Positions 24,651 to 33,460 of a stretch of 64,000 nt of DNA are shown piece by piece (within the stretch, counting starts at the first letter, position 1; every line of letters starts with the position of its first letter). The DNA comes from Lyngbya sp. PCC 8106 (GTDB lineage Bacteria; Cyanobacteriota; Cyanobacteriia; Cyanobacteriales; Microcoleaceae): assembly GCF_000169095.1 (NCBI RefSeq), contig NZ_AAVU01000008.1:117158-181157 (forward strand), read 5' to 3'. Under the pieces are notes generated by a model that saw only the letters and a program-made list of their open reading frames with translations, was not told the DNA's origin and made no database searches. The position numbers and the translations under genes were made by a program.

Positions 24651-25721
24651 ATGTCAAATTCCCTCGATGTTAACTCTGTGTTAGAAATCCTGCGACCCGT
24701 ACAAGATCCCGAACTTCAAAAAAGTTTGGTCGAACTGAATATGATTCGCAACGTCAAAATCAATGAGGGTGAAGTTAGCTTTACTCTCGTTCTCACCACT
24801 CCCGCCTGTCCGTTACGAGAGTTCATCGTCGAAGATTGTCAAAAAGCACTCAAGCAACTTCCGGGAGTTGAACGAGTTACCGTTGATGTCACGGCTGAAA
24901 CTCCCCAACAGAAATCAATACCGGATCGCCAGGGTATAGAAGGGGTCAAGAATATTCTCGCCATTTCGAGCGGAAAAGGAGGCGTGGGAAAAAGTACCGT
25001 TGCGGTTAACGTTGCGGTTGCTTTGGCTCAAATGGGCGCTAAAGTCGGGCTAATTGATGCGGATATCTACGGCCCCAATGACCCGACAATGATGGGACTT
25101 TCAGACTATCAAGTGATCGTTCATCAAGGCCCCCAAGGTGAAGTCCTAGAACCTGCTTTTAACTATGGCGTTAAGTTGGTTTCTATGGCGTTTTTGATTG
25201 ATCGCGATCAACCCGTGATCTGGCGTGGCCCGATGCTAAATGGGATTATTCGTCAGTTTCTTTACCAAGTCCAATGGGGCGAACTCGATTATCTGATTGT
25301 GGATATGCCACCGGGAACTGGAGATGCTCAACTCACCCTGGTACAAGCGGTTCCCATGTCTGGTGTTGTGATTGTGACGACGCCGCAAACGGTTTCACTT
25401 CTCGACTCTCGCAAAGGTTTACGAATGTTCCAACAACTGGGAGTTTCTATCCTGGGAATTGTTGAAAATATGAGTTATTTTATCCCACCTGATCTCCCGG
25501 ATAAAAAATATGACATCTTTGGTTCAGGAGGGGGCGAGAAAACGGCGAAAGAACTCGGTGTTTCCCTCTTAGGTGGAATCCCTCTAGAAATGCCTGTGCG
25601 AGAAGGCTGTGATAACGGAGTTCCAATTGTCATCGCTCATCCCGAGTCTGCTGCTGCGGTTGAGTTAATGGCAATTGCTCAACGAATTGCAGCAAAAGTC
25701 TCTGTCGCGGCTCTTGCTTAA
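24651..25721 (+). CDS. mrp: Mrp/ApbC-type P-loop ATPase, Fe-S cluster carrier
   Basis: This 356-aa protein has an N-terminal MIP18/DUF59 domain (about 5-85; VLEILRPVQDPELQKSLVEL, TTPACPLREF) fused to a ParA/Mrp ATPase (about 100-345) with deviant Walker A ISSGKGGVGKST, IDADIYGPN and IVDMPPGTGDAQL. It corresponds to the HCF101-like group that delivers 4Fe-4S clusters, in plants to photosystem I. The C-terminal CxxC typical of bacterial Mrp is absent (ENMSYFIPPDLPDKKYDIFG), as I recall for cyanobacterial members. ATG 24651 is preferred to an in-frame TTG at 24621. Confidence 0.93.
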   Translation: MSNSLDVNSVLEILRPVQDPELQKSLVELNMIRNVKINEGEVSFTLVLTTPACPLREFIVEDCQKALKQLPGVERVTVDVTAETPQQKSIPDRQGIEGVKNILAISSGKGGVGKSTVAVNVAVALAQMGAKVGLIDADIYGPNDPTMMGLSDYQVIVHQGPQGEVLEPAFNYGVKLVSMAFLIDRDQPVIWRGPMLNGIIRQFLYQVQWGELDYLIVDMPPGTGDAQLTLVQAVPMSGVVIVTTPQTVSLLDSRKGLRMFQQLGVSILGIVENMSYFIPPDLPDKKYDIFGSGGGEKTAKELGVSLLGGIPLEMPVREGCDNGVPIVIAHPESAAAVELMAIAQRIAAKVSVAALA

Positions 25722-25816
25722 AGACGAGCGAAAAAAATTTAATCACTTCAAGGCTGTTCCGAATTCTCGAATTTTCTGTAGACTGAGGAATGTAGAGATC
25801 AATTTAGGATAAAGCA

Positions 25817-26017
25817 ATGATTCTCCCCGGTTCAGCAGTTCGTGTCATTAATGCAAGTGATACCTACTTCAGTTTTCAAGGACAGGTGCAACGGATTAGC
25901 GATGGAAAAGTTGCGGTTTTGTTTGAAGGGGGAAACTGGGATAAATTAGTCACGTTTCGACTTTCTGAGATCGAACCTGTTGATGCGACAGCCGGACGGC
26001 AAGCGAAGAAAAAATAA
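25817..26017 (+). CDS. ndhS: NAD(P)H dehydrogenase-like complex subunit S
   Basis: This 66-aa SH3-like protein matches NdhS (plant CRR31 C-terminal domain): MILPGSAVRVINASDTYFSF, GQVQRISDGKVAVLFEGGNW, DKLVTFRLSEIEPV. NdhS sits at the tip of photosynthetic complex I and forms the docking site for reduced ferredoxin in cyclic electron flow. Plant proteins have a long N-terminal extension that is absent here, as in other cyanobacteria. AGGA precedes the ATG. It follows mrp by 95 bp in the same direction. Confidence 0.9.
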   Translation: MILPGSAVRVINASDTYFSFQGQVQRISDGKVAVLFEGGNWDKLVTFRLSEIEPVDATAGRQAKKK

Positions 26018-26093
26018 TCAAATCGGGCAGGTTCAGGATCAGTTTAATCATCCTCTACCTGCCTGTCTGTAATGATTTGCCGGGTATTTGCTC

Positions 26094-26762
26094 ATGCGTC
26101 TTCCCTTTCCTCAATTTAGTACCACTCCTCGTCATCCCCGTCATATTGGAGAGGTGATTGAGACAACAACCTGTGAATTTTTAGCTCAATGTCTTGAATC
26201 TGAAGATCTGACTTTGCCGATTATGCCTCCGTTTGGCAGTTGGATCAAATCGAGTGATGAGGAGTCGGGTAATCAGATTTATGCGATCGTTTATCATGTC
26301 ACTACCAGTCCGATTGATTCGGTACACCGAGCGCGAGCTTTGGGGTTATCTTTGCAAGAGTTACGGGAAGAACAACCGCAGATTTTTGCAATGCTGAAAA
26401 CCGAATTTAGAGCGGCGATTGTCGGGTTTGAAACTCCGGCTACGGCTAATAATGGGATTGAACCCCCCCGAGGTTTGGTTTATCAATACATTCCGCCTCG
26501 TCCTCCGCAAATTCATCAGGCGGTTTACCACTGCGAATCTACAGATATTATTCACTTTAGCGAGGAATTTGATTTTCTGCGAACCTTACTGCAAGTCAAT
26601 CAAGCGCCTGTTGAGTCTTTGGTTGCGGCGGCGATTCGTCATATTTATCAACTGCGAAATTGTGATCGTTCTTGGCTAGTGGAAGCGGGGCGCACTTTAA
26701 GTCTTGTGTTACGAGATGACTATGATTGTTTGCGGGTAATTCTGAAACAAATTCATCCTTGA
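26094..26762 (+). CDS. HAS-barrel domain protein, conserved in cyanobacteria
   Basis: This 222-aa soluble protein starts MRLPFPQFSTTPRHPRHIGE and contains an N-terminal HAS-barrel-like beta domain (IGEVIETTTCEFLAQC, FGSWIKS, IYAIVYHVTTSPIDSVHRAR), the domain found in HerA-type ATPases and ATP synthases. The rest is helical with VESLVAAAIRHIYQLR. A stand-alone form is widespread in cyanobacteria; the function is unknown. ATG 26094 is used; a TTG two codons earlier is possible. It is separated from ndhS by 76 bp in the same direction. Confidence 0.72.
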   Translation: MRLPFPQFSTTPRHPRHIGEVIETTTCEFLAQCLESEDLTLPIMPPFGSWIKSSDEESGNQIYAIVYHVTTSPIDSVHRARALGLSLQELREEQPQIFAMLKTEFRAAIVGFETPATANNGIEPPRGLVYQYIPPRPPQIHQAVYHCESTDIIHFSEEFDFLRTLLQVNQAPVESLVAAAIRHIYQLRNCDRSWLVEAGRTLSLVLRDDYDCLRVILKQIHP

Positions 26763-26903
26763 GGAGAGTTAGGAAGACAGTCAACACTTATCACTTTTGA
26801 CTTATAACCTTTCTCAAATAAGAACAAAAACCTTTTTCAAGTGATGTAGATTGGATATCAACAACTGATCGCCTCACTCAGAGACTCAAAATACAAAAAC
26901 CCA

Positions 26904-26920
26904 AACCCAAAATCTGGGTT
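26904..26920. terminator. Hairpin AACCCA / TGGGTT between convergent genes
   Basis: A 6-bp stem with an AAATC loop lies in the 196-bp spacer between the HAS-barrel gene (+) and the hydrolase gene (-). It is modest in strength and there is no long T-tract. Confidence 0.4.
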
Positions 26921-26958
26921 CAGGTTTCAGCATGATCCTTAATATTATGGAAGAAAAC

Positions 26959-27882
26959 TTACTGGAGACTGGACAGAAACTTGGCAACAAGATCAATAAA
27001 GTCCTCTGTTGATTCGTAAGGTAGGACATTGCGACCGGGAATAATCCGAGACTGACCATTCGGCCATCCTTTATGATAAGCTTGAGCGCGTAGTTCAGGC
27101 GTTTCTGAAAACCCTTTGCGGCTAATACTAGAAGCTTTTTCGCCGATCGCCACTAATGTCGGTTGGGTAATCGCCGCCATTGCAGACTCATAATCTTTTC
27201 GCCAAAACCCCGCTAAAAATGCAAACACCGCGTACCGACTTTTAGGGTTAATTGCTCCGGCTTCTAGTATATCAAGCCAATATTGATCCACCGCTTCAGC
27301 TTCGGCAAATAATTGACGAATTGAAAAAGACTCAACAAATTGACGACGACGAGCATAAAGCCAGAATAAACTCCCAATGGGAGCATCAAAAAACAAATTC
27401 CACAGAAGTCGATGTTGAGTCGGTGAACCCCCTTCTGTCATCACTCGCCAAGCCGGAGGGCCAGATAACACTAAACCTTTAATTAACTGGGTTTGTTTTT
27501 GTTGCTGTAGCTCAACTAAAGCGATCGCAGTGGGGAGAAGCGCTCCCTGTACCACCAACAATACAGGTTTCTGAATCACCGTTTGTAAGAATTCATTTAA
27601 CTGTTCGGCCCAATCTTGCGGTTGGTAAGCCACATGAGGCATTTCACTATCACCACACCCCAGTAAATCAGGATTATAAATCGGATTTTGATAACCTTGT
27701 TGTTGCCAGCGATCGCAAAACCGATACCAAAACTGACGGGATAATCCTACACCAATAGGATGGATCAACAGCAAAGGTAAATGCTCTGAAGACTCAGAAT
27801 CTATTGTCGAATGAACTTCATAAGCACAACGATACCCTTTGTAGGTGTAAAACTGCGGCGTTGGGGTTGCTGAGGGTTCCAT
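26959..27882 (-). CDS. Alpha/beta-hydrolase fold protein lacking the usual serine nucleophile
   Basis: This 307-aa alpha/beta hydrolase has LPLLLIHPIGVGLSRQFWYR (oxyanion region) and NPDLLGCGDSE. At the nucleophile elbow the sequence is LLVVQGALLPTAIALVEL, where GxSxG is expected, so Gly occupies the Ser position. Either it is catalytically dead and serves as a binding protein, or another residue acts. A late Asp/His pair is not obvious. Conserved homologues are common in cyanobacteria; substrate unknown. The gene lies upstream-to-downstream with the pentapeptide gene 48 bp away on the same strand. Confidence 0.8.
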   Translation of the reverse strand: MEPSATPTPQFYTYKGYRCAYEVHSTIDSESSEHLPLLLIHPIGVGLSRQFWYRFCDRWQQQGYQNPIYNPDLLGCGDSEMPHVAYQPQDWAEQLNEFLQTVIQKPVLLVVQGALLPTAIALVELQQQKQTQLIKGLVLSGPPAWRVMTEGGSPTQHRLLWNLFFDAPIGSLFWLYARRRQFVESFSIRQLFAEAEAVDQYWLDILEAGAINPKSRYAVFAFLAGFWRKDYESAMAAITQPTLVAIGEKASSISRKGFSETPELRAQAYHKGWPNGQSRIIPGRNVLPYESTEDFIDLVAKFLSSLQ

Positions 27883-27930
27883 AACCAGTAGTGTCCAGAT
27901 GTGGGGTCTATTGCAAGATGTACCTCGATT

Positions 27931-28416
27931 TTATATCGTTTGAACCCAGCGAACGAAATCTCCTGGTGCAAAACTCACCTCGGGATCGAGGGGAAATCGT
28001 TCTTGTTGGTTGGCTTGACAGTAGATAAACCGACACAAGACATGATTAAAGTTTGTTTGGCTATCAATTCTCCAGTCTAGAAGACAAGCACCTGTGAGGA
28101 TTGTACCTTGAAAATTTGCACCAAAAGTTTGAGTTTGGGAAAGATCTGCTCCCCAAAGGTTAGCCCCTCTCAAGTCTGCATCTGTGAGATCAGCACCTTT
28201 GAGGTTTGCTTCCCACAAATCAGCACCTTTGAGATCCGCTTGACGGAGATCCGCTTGACTTAAATTGAGTCCTTTGAGGCTAGATAATCGCAGCATTGCC
28301 GATCTTAAATCAGCACTTTTAAAATCGGGTTGAATTTCGGGGTTCTGTTTTCTCCAGTGGTTCCACACCGAAACTCCCTGTTTGAGTATGGCAAGATGTG
28401 TTGTGTCAGCCATCAA
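27931..28416 (-). CDS. Pentapeptide-repeat protein
   Basis: This 161-aa protein has about nine A(D/N)Lxx repeats (SADLRSAMLRLSSLKGLNLS, QADLRQADLKGADLWEANLK, GADLTDADLRGANLWGADLS), which form a right-handed quadrilateral beta helix. The flanks are a short helical N-terminus (LKQGVSVWNHWRKQNPEIQP) and a C-terminal cap ending FVRWVQTI. No signal peptide. Function unknown; cyanobacteria encode many such proteins. It lies just upstream of the hydrolase gene and may be co-transcribed with it. Confidence 0.9.
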   Translation of the reverse strand: MMADTTHLAILKQGVSVWNHWRKQNPEIQPDFKSADLRSAMLRLSSLKGLNLSQADLRQADLKGADLWEANLKGADLTDADLRGANLWGADLSQTQTFGANFQGTILTGACLLDWRIDSQTNFNHVLCRFIYCQANQQERFPLDPEVSFAPGDFVRWVQTI

Positions 28417-28534
28417 AGATTAACTCCTTGAGTAGAAATCTGGATCAATCTCTTTACAATTTGCCCAATAAAATACGCAGCTTTTACAGAAAAAAGCCAC
28501 GTATTTCTACGTTAGCTCAAACTTAACTGCTTTG

Positions 28535-30598
28535 TTAGGGTCTTAGGTTAGATTCCTCTAACTCAACTTCGAGTTCCACAAGTGAAGTTTCCTCAACGAT
28601 TTCGGGAAGGGTTTCGGGTTCGGCTTCTGGGGTAATTACGACGGGTTCTTCCGAAACAGGTTCGGGTTCGACAACAGGTGTTTCCTCAACTGTTTCGCCA
28701 ATGGGTTCAGCTTCGATAACAGGTGTTTCCTCAATCATTTCAGGAACAGGTTCGGGTTCGACAACGGGTGTTTCCTCAACTATTTCAGGAACAGGTTCGG
28801 GTTCGACAACGGGGGTTTCCTCAACCATTTCGGGAACAGGTTCCGGTTCGATAACGGGTTCTATCGTTTCAACCGTTGGCTGTGGTGTTGGCGAAATTTC
28901 AGTCGATGGCTTTAACTCATCGGGAACAAGTTCGGGAGATTCTTCGGGTTCTGGGGCTTGAGTCGGTTCGGGAATAGGAGCCTGATTAACAATTTCGGGT
29001 AAGGTTTGGACGGGTTCCGGTTCCGGTTGGGAAGTTTTTTGCTGAAATAGAGGAATTTGCTGAAAACGGCTGAAAATGCGTTTGAATACATTATCCGTTT
29101 CGGAAGGTTCTGGGGTAGGTGTTGGAGTTATTGAGGGACTCGCTTCAGAATTGTTGTTCTCTAATATCGGGAGTGGCGGAATTTGACCTTGAATGCGATT
29201 AAACCATCCATTAGTTTTGGGTGGGGTTGCTGTTTCTACGGGAACAGGAGTAATGGGTTTGGTTTCTATTTCTGTTTGTGGAAGTTGTTCGAGTTCTTCT
29301 TTTGCTGCTGATACAGGTTTTTCTACAGATTCTTCTTCCGAGGGTAAAGCTTCCTCGACTGCTGTAACCGAAGTTTCTTCGACGGTTGAAGGAATATCTG
29401 TTTCTGGAATGACTTCGATGTCTTCGGTTTCTTCTAAGGGTTCTAATGTTTCAGGAATTTCTTCTGCTGAGGGAACCGTTTCAACTTCTGGGGAAATATC
29501 CGGTTCTGATGTTTCGGGTTGTTCGTCTGCTAACGGAGTAATTTCAACTTCTGAGGAAGTCTCCGTCTCTGGAATTTCTTCGACTTCTGGAGTCAGTTCA
29601 ACTGGAGGGATAGGAAGATCGGGTTCTGGTGTTTCTTCGATTTCTGGAGTGACGGCTTTAACATCATAGCCTGGATCAACAATGGGACGAGCTTCGGCGA
29701 TGCTGAGTTCACCGCGTACAAGTTTAGACAGGGTGTCTTGACTGTTGGGATTATAGGTAAAAACGCGAGCTGTTTTATTGTAGACGTTGATCAGGGGTTC
29801 ACCGAGTTCGTCGAGATATTCCAGTTGTACCCAATTTTTTCCGGGTTTTATACCTTTTATATAGATCGGTTGCCATTGAGCAAGGATAAAGCTATCGCCG
29901 TTGACTGTGACGCGAATTCGCCAATCGACGATTTCATCTTCTGGATTTTCTTGAGCGACCAAATGCAGGGGAGCATTAGCCAGGTAGAAGTCTAATAGAA
30001 CGGGTTCGGCTCCATAGGTTCCTCGGGGTTGGTTATAGGTTAATAGGGGAAGTTGGGGATTGGGGTTGTTTTCTGGAGTTTTGGTGAAAACATGAAAGGT
30101 GGTTTGAGCGTAGGCGCCATCGTTTTTGAAGCTTTCTTCCCAGGGATAAGCCGCAAAGATTCGCAGGGTATGGGTTCCGGCTTCTAAGTCTGATAAAACT
30201 AGGGGCTGATCGAGGGTGTAGAGATTATCAAGGGGTTGATTGTCGAGAATGATTTGTAGATGTGGCCCTAAACCCAAGGTTTCATCTCTAAATAATGGTA
30301 AGTCCTGCACTTGAAGTTGGACATTGAGGGTATTGTCCTGAAGGACTTCATCGGGTTGAGGACTCAGGATGGTGACTTGAGGTTGGTAGACATCCAGGGG
30401 CTGATGAAGCATTTGAATCGCCTTTGGAGGTGAAACTTCCGCCATCTGGGTTGTCGGTTGAGGGGCTGACAAATTCGGGGGACTGGGTTCGGGTAATTCG
30501 GGTTGCTCACATCCGAGAAGATTTAAGACCAAGATGACGGCTAGGGCAGATATTAACCGTTTTCTTAGGGTTGTCCGACCACAATTCCTGTTCAACAC
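28535..30598 (-). CDS. Pro/Glu-rich lipoprotein, function unknown
   Basis: This 687-aa protein starts at GTG 30598 with AGGAG seven bases before. A positively charged N-terminus and hydrophobic helix end in the lipobox LNLLGC, giving a lipidated Cys at about 30. The N-terminal half (about 60-300) is a folded region, with two beta-sandwich-like segments (VTILSPQPDEVLQDNTLNVQ and WRIRVTVNGDSFILAQWQPI). From about 320 to the end it is low complexity with Glu/Pro/Val repeats (EPEPVPEMVEETPVVEPEPV). A cell-envelope protein with a long extended tail is inferred. The FHVFTKTPE region and the tail repeats give no enzymatic motif. Confidence 0.82.
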   Translation of the reverse strand: MLNRNCGRTTLRKRLISALAVILVLNLLGCEQPELPEPSPPNLSAPQPTTQMAEVSPPKAIQMLHQPLDVYQPQVTILSPQPDEVLQDNTLNVQLQVQDLPLFRDETLGLGPHLQIILDNQPLDNLYTLDQPLVLSDLEAGTHTLRIFAAYPWEESFKNDGAYAQTTFHVFTKTPENNPNPQLPLLTYNQPRGTYGAEPVLLDFYLANAPLHLVAQENPEDEIVDWRIRVTVNGDSFILAQWQPIYIKGIKPGKNWVQLEYLDELGEPLINVYNKTARVFTYNPNSQDTLSKLVRGELSIAEARPIVDPGYDVKAVTPEIEETPEPDLPIPPVELTPEVEEIPETETSSEVEITPLADEQPETSEPDISPEVETVPSAEEIPETLEPLEETEDIEVIPETDIPSTVEETSVTAVEEALPSEEESVEKPVSAAKEELEQLPQTEIETKPITPVPVETATPPKTNGWFNRIQGQIPPLPILENNNSEASPSITPTPTPEPSETDNVFKRIFSRFQQIPLFQQKTSQPEPEPVQTLPEIVNQAPIPEPTQAPEPEESPELVPDELKPSTEISPTPQPTVETIEPVIEPEPVPEMVEETPVVEPEPVPEIVEETPVVEPEPVPEMIEETPVIEAEPIGETVEETPVVEPEPVSEEPVVITPEAEPETLPEIVEETSLVELEVELEESNLRP
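28590..28870 (-). repeat. Low-complexity tandem repeats encoding EPEPVPE-(M/I)VEETPVV
   Basis: At least four copies of a unit of about 54-60 bp (TTCGGGTTCGACAACGGGTG and GTTTCCTCAAC are shared) encode acidic Pro-rich repeats at the lipoprotein C-terminus. Copy number probably varies between strains. Confidence 0.75.
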
Positions 30599-30997
30599 GT
30601 TAGTTCTCCTGAAACTCCCAAATCCAATTTTGTATAGAAGGCTTCCATAGGGAACTATAGCCCAAAAGGATCATTGACTAAACAGCGATCGCGAATTTCA
30701 GCCTCTCCAGATCTTTATAAGTTTAAGAACTTACTCTCATTTAGTTTAAGTTTTGTAACATTTATCAATGATTTTTGGTGATTTTTTCCACTCAAAACAG
30801 GCTCTAAGCAATGTACAGCAAGTGTTATAGGCGCGTTTAATTATTGTTAACAACCCATTTCCCCCTAACAGGTAAAGATGATATATCATTTAGATACAAC
30901 AGCCCCTTGAAAGCGGCTTAGGAAAATTCCCAAGTGCTAAAGAGGGGTTGAGTGTGAAATTAAATTTTCCACTCTTGTAGTAAATTAAAGGGGAGTT

Positions 30998-31021
30998 ATG
31001 TTGCCCTCTAGCAAGTGTTAG
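30998..31021 (+). other. Possible leader mini-ORF upstream of psaA
   Basis: ATG at 30998 is preceded by AGGGGAG (30989-30995) at ideal spacing and reads MLPSSKC then TAG, ending 99 bp before psaA. It could be a leader peptide or simply chance. Confidence 0.2.
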
Positions 31022-31027
31022 TAACAC
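31015..31027. promoter_or_regulatory. 13-bp palindrome GTGTTA-G-TAACAC upstream of psaA
   Basis: Perfect 6-bp half sites around a single base overlap the mini-ORF stop and lie about 95 bp upstream of the psaA start. A protein-binding operator is possible; none is known to me at psaA with this sequence. Confidence 0.3.
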
Positions 31028-31120
31028 ATTAACTTTTGCTAAGGATTTTGAAAGAGTTTAACCACTTGTTTCATAATCAGCAACACGTAGAGTTTTTGTC
31101 ATAGGGAGAGGAGAGTCTCA

Positions 31121-33382
31121 ATGACCATCAGTCCTCCAGAGCCGGAGGCGAAGGTGAAGGTTACGGTCGATAACGATCCGGTTACTACCTCGTTTGAAAA
31201 ATGGGCAAAACCCGGTCACTTCCGACGTGATCTAGCGAAAGGTCCAAATACCACCACCTGGATTTGGAACCTCCACGCCGACGCTCACGACTTCGATAGT
31301 CATACCAGTGATTTAGAAGATATTTCGCGCAAAATCTTTAGCGCCCACTTCGGTCATTTAGCTGTGATCTTTATCTGGCTAAGTGGCGCATACTTCCACG
31401 GCGCGAAGTTTTCAAACTATGAAGCTTGGTTAACAAACCCCACAGGCATCAAACCGAGTGCCCAGGTTGTTTGGCCAATCTTCGGTCAAGAAATTTTAAA
31501 TGCAGATGTGGGAGGAGGCTTCCAAGGTATTCAAATCACCTCTGGATTGTTCCAACTCTGGCGTGCATCCGGCATCACAAATGAATACCAGCTTTACTGC
31601 ACCGCTATTGGTGGGCTGGTTATGGCTGGCTTGATGCTGTTTGCAGGTTGGTTCCACTATCACAAACGCGCTCCCAAACTGGAATGGTTCCAGAATGTGG
31701 AGTCGATGATGAACCACCACTTAGCAGGATTGCTCGGCTTAGGATGCTTAGGTTGGGCTGGACACCAAATTCACGTGTCCTTACCGATCAATAAGCTTCT
31801 GGATTCTGGGGTTGCCCCCGCCGACATCCCCCTGCCCCATGAGTTTATTCTGAACCGGGATTTAATGACCGAGCTGTATCCCAGCTTTGCAGAAGGTTTA
31901 AAACCCTTCTTCACCTTAAACTGGGGAGTCTACTCAGACTTCTTAACCTTCAAAGGTGGTCTGAATCCGGTAACAGGCGGCTTGTGGCTGTCAGATACAG
32001 CACATCATCACTTAGCCTTAGCTGTACTTTTCATTATTGCTGGCCATATGTACCGCACCAACTGGGGTATTGGTCACAGCATGAAGGAAATTCTAGAGGC
32101 CCATAGAGATCCACTACTCATCGGTGGTACAGGTCATAAAGGTCTCTACGAAACGCTAACCACTTCTTGGCACGCACAGCTAGCGATTAACCTCGCAATG
32201 GTGGGTTCTTTGAGCATCATCGTCGCTCATCATATGTATGCGATGCCGCCTTACCCCTACATTGCCACCGATTATCCCACTCAACTATCCCTCTTTACCC
32301 ACCATATGTGGATTGGCGGATTCTTGATTGTGGGTGCAGGCGCTCATGGTGCCATCTTCATGGTGCGTGATTATGATCCAGCGAAGAACGTCAATAACGT
32401 TTTGGATCGGGTAATTCGTCACCGCGACGCGATTATTTCTCACTTGAACTGGGTTTGTATTTTCCTGGGCTTCCATAGCTTTGGCTTGTACGTTCACAAC
32501 GATACAATGCGAGCCTTTGGTCGTCCTCAAGATATGTTCTCAGATACCGGGATTCAGCTCCAGCCAGTCTTCGCTCAGTGGGTTCAACACCTACATACTT
32601 TGGCTCCCGGTAGCACGGCTCCAAACGTCTTGGCGAGCGTTAGCCCAGCCTTTGGCGGCGATGTCGTTGCAGTGGGCGGTAAAGTGGCAATGATGCCAAT
32701 TACATTGGGTACGGCGGATTTCATGATTCACCATATCCATGCCTTTACCATTCACGTTACCGTTTTGATTTTGCTGAAGGGTGTTCTGTTCGCCCGCAGT
32801 TCTCGCCTGGTTCCAGATAAAAGTGAATTAGGCTTCCGCTTCCCCTGCGATGGTCCGGGTCGGGGTGGTACCTGCCAGGTTTCCGGTTGGGATCACGTGT
32901 TCCTGGGTCTGTTCTGGATGTACAATTCCCTATCGATTGTGATTTTCCACTTCAGTTGGAAGATGCAATCTGACGTCTGGGGAACTGTCGGATCAGACGG
33001 TACAATTTCTCACATTACTAATGGTAACTTTGCCCAGAGTGCCATTACGATTAACGGATGGTTGCGTGATTTCCTGTGGGCGCAAGCTTCTCAGGTGATT
33101 ACCTCCTACGGGTCTGCCCTGTCTGCCTACGGTTTGCTGTTCTTAGGAGCGCATTTTGTCTGGGCATTCAGCTTAATGTTCCTGTTCAGTGGTCGTGGCT
33201 ACTGGCAAGAACTGATCGAATCGATCGTTTGGGCACATAATAAACTCAAGGTAGCTCCCGCTATTCAACCTCGCGCTCTGAGCATTATTCAGGGTCGGGC
33301 GGTTGGAGTCGCTCACTACCTTCTTGGAGGAATCGTCACCACTTGGGCGTTCTTCCTGGCTCGAATCATTTCAGTAGGATGA
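31121..33382 (+). CDS. psaA: Photosystem I P700 chlorophyll a apoprotein A1
   Basis: This 753-aa, eleven-helix thylakoid protein forms the PSI core with PsaB and binds P700, A0, phylloquinone A1 and half of the FX 4Fe-4S cluster. The FX loop FPCDGPGRGGTCQVSGWD is present, with many conserved His ligands (for example GLLGLGCLGWAGHQIHVSLP and DTAHHHLALAVLFIIAGHMY). Length and ends are canonical. A strong ribosome-binding site AGGGAGAGGAG precedes ATG. It is followed by psaB after an unusually structured 251-bp spacer. Confidence 0.99.
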   Translation: MTISPPEPEAKVKVTVDNDPVTTSFEKWAKPGHFRRDLAKGPNTTTWIWNLHADAHDFDSHTSDLEDISRKIFSAHFGHLAVIFIWLSGAYFHGAKFSNYEAWLTNPTGIKPSAQVVWPIFGQEILNADVGGGFQGIQITSGLFQLWRASGITNEYQLYCTAIGGLVMAGLMLFAGWFHYHKRAPKLEWFQNVESMMNHHLAGLLGLGCLGWAGHQIHVSLPINKLLDSGVAPADIPLPHEFILNRDLMTELYPSFAEGLKPFFTLNWGVYSDFLTFKGGLNPVTGGLWLSDTAHHHLALAVLFIIAGHMYRTNWGIGHSMKEILEAHRDPLLIGGTGHKGLYETLTTSWHAQLAINLAMVGSLSIIVAHHMYAMPPYPYIATDYPTQLSLFTHHMWIGGFLIVGAGAHGAIFMVRDYDPAKNVNNVLDRVIRHRDAIISHLNWVCIFLGFHSFGLYVHNDTMRAFGRPQDMFSDTGIQLQPVFAQWVQHLHTLAPGSTAPNVLASVSPAFGGDVVAVGGKVAMMPITLGTADFMIHHIHAFTIHVTVLILLKGVLFARSSRLVPDKSELGFRFPCDGPGRGGTCQVSGWDHVFLGLFWMYNSLSIVIFHFSWKMQSDVWGTVGSDGTISHITNGNFAQSAITINGWLRDFLWAQASQVITSYGSALSAYGLLFLGAHFVWAFSLMFLFSGRGYWQELIESIVWAHNKLKVAPAIQPRALSIIQGRAVGVAHYLLGGIVTTWAFFLARIISVG

Positions 33383-33460
33383 GAGTCTCCCCGCTTAAGG
33401 ATTAGGGTGAAGGATTATTCACGCTTTGCTCTAATTCCTTGAGCGGACTATCGCAAGAGA

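Larger units (their letters stand above)
30599..31120. promoter_or_regulatory. Divergent promoter region and leader of psaA
   Basis: These 522 bp separate the lipoprotein gene (-) from psaA (+), with one HIP1-type GCGATCGC near 30686. The psaA leader contains a mini-ORF and a 13-bp palindrome (listed separately). psaAB promoters in cyanobacteria are light- and redox-regulated with several upstream elements; none could be matched confidently here. Confidence 0.5.

Noticed and set aside
24651..25721. Loss of the CxxC motif in Mrp as a defect
   Set aside because: Cyanobacterial and plastid HCF101-type members commonly lack this C-terminal motif, so it is a family trait.
28701..29995. Plus-strand open frames rich in Ser/Gly/Thr opposite the lipoprotein gene
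   Set aside because: They are antisense to the Glu/Pro-rich repeats, low complexity, and have no family resemblance; the minus-strand gene has signal peptide and ribosome-binding site.
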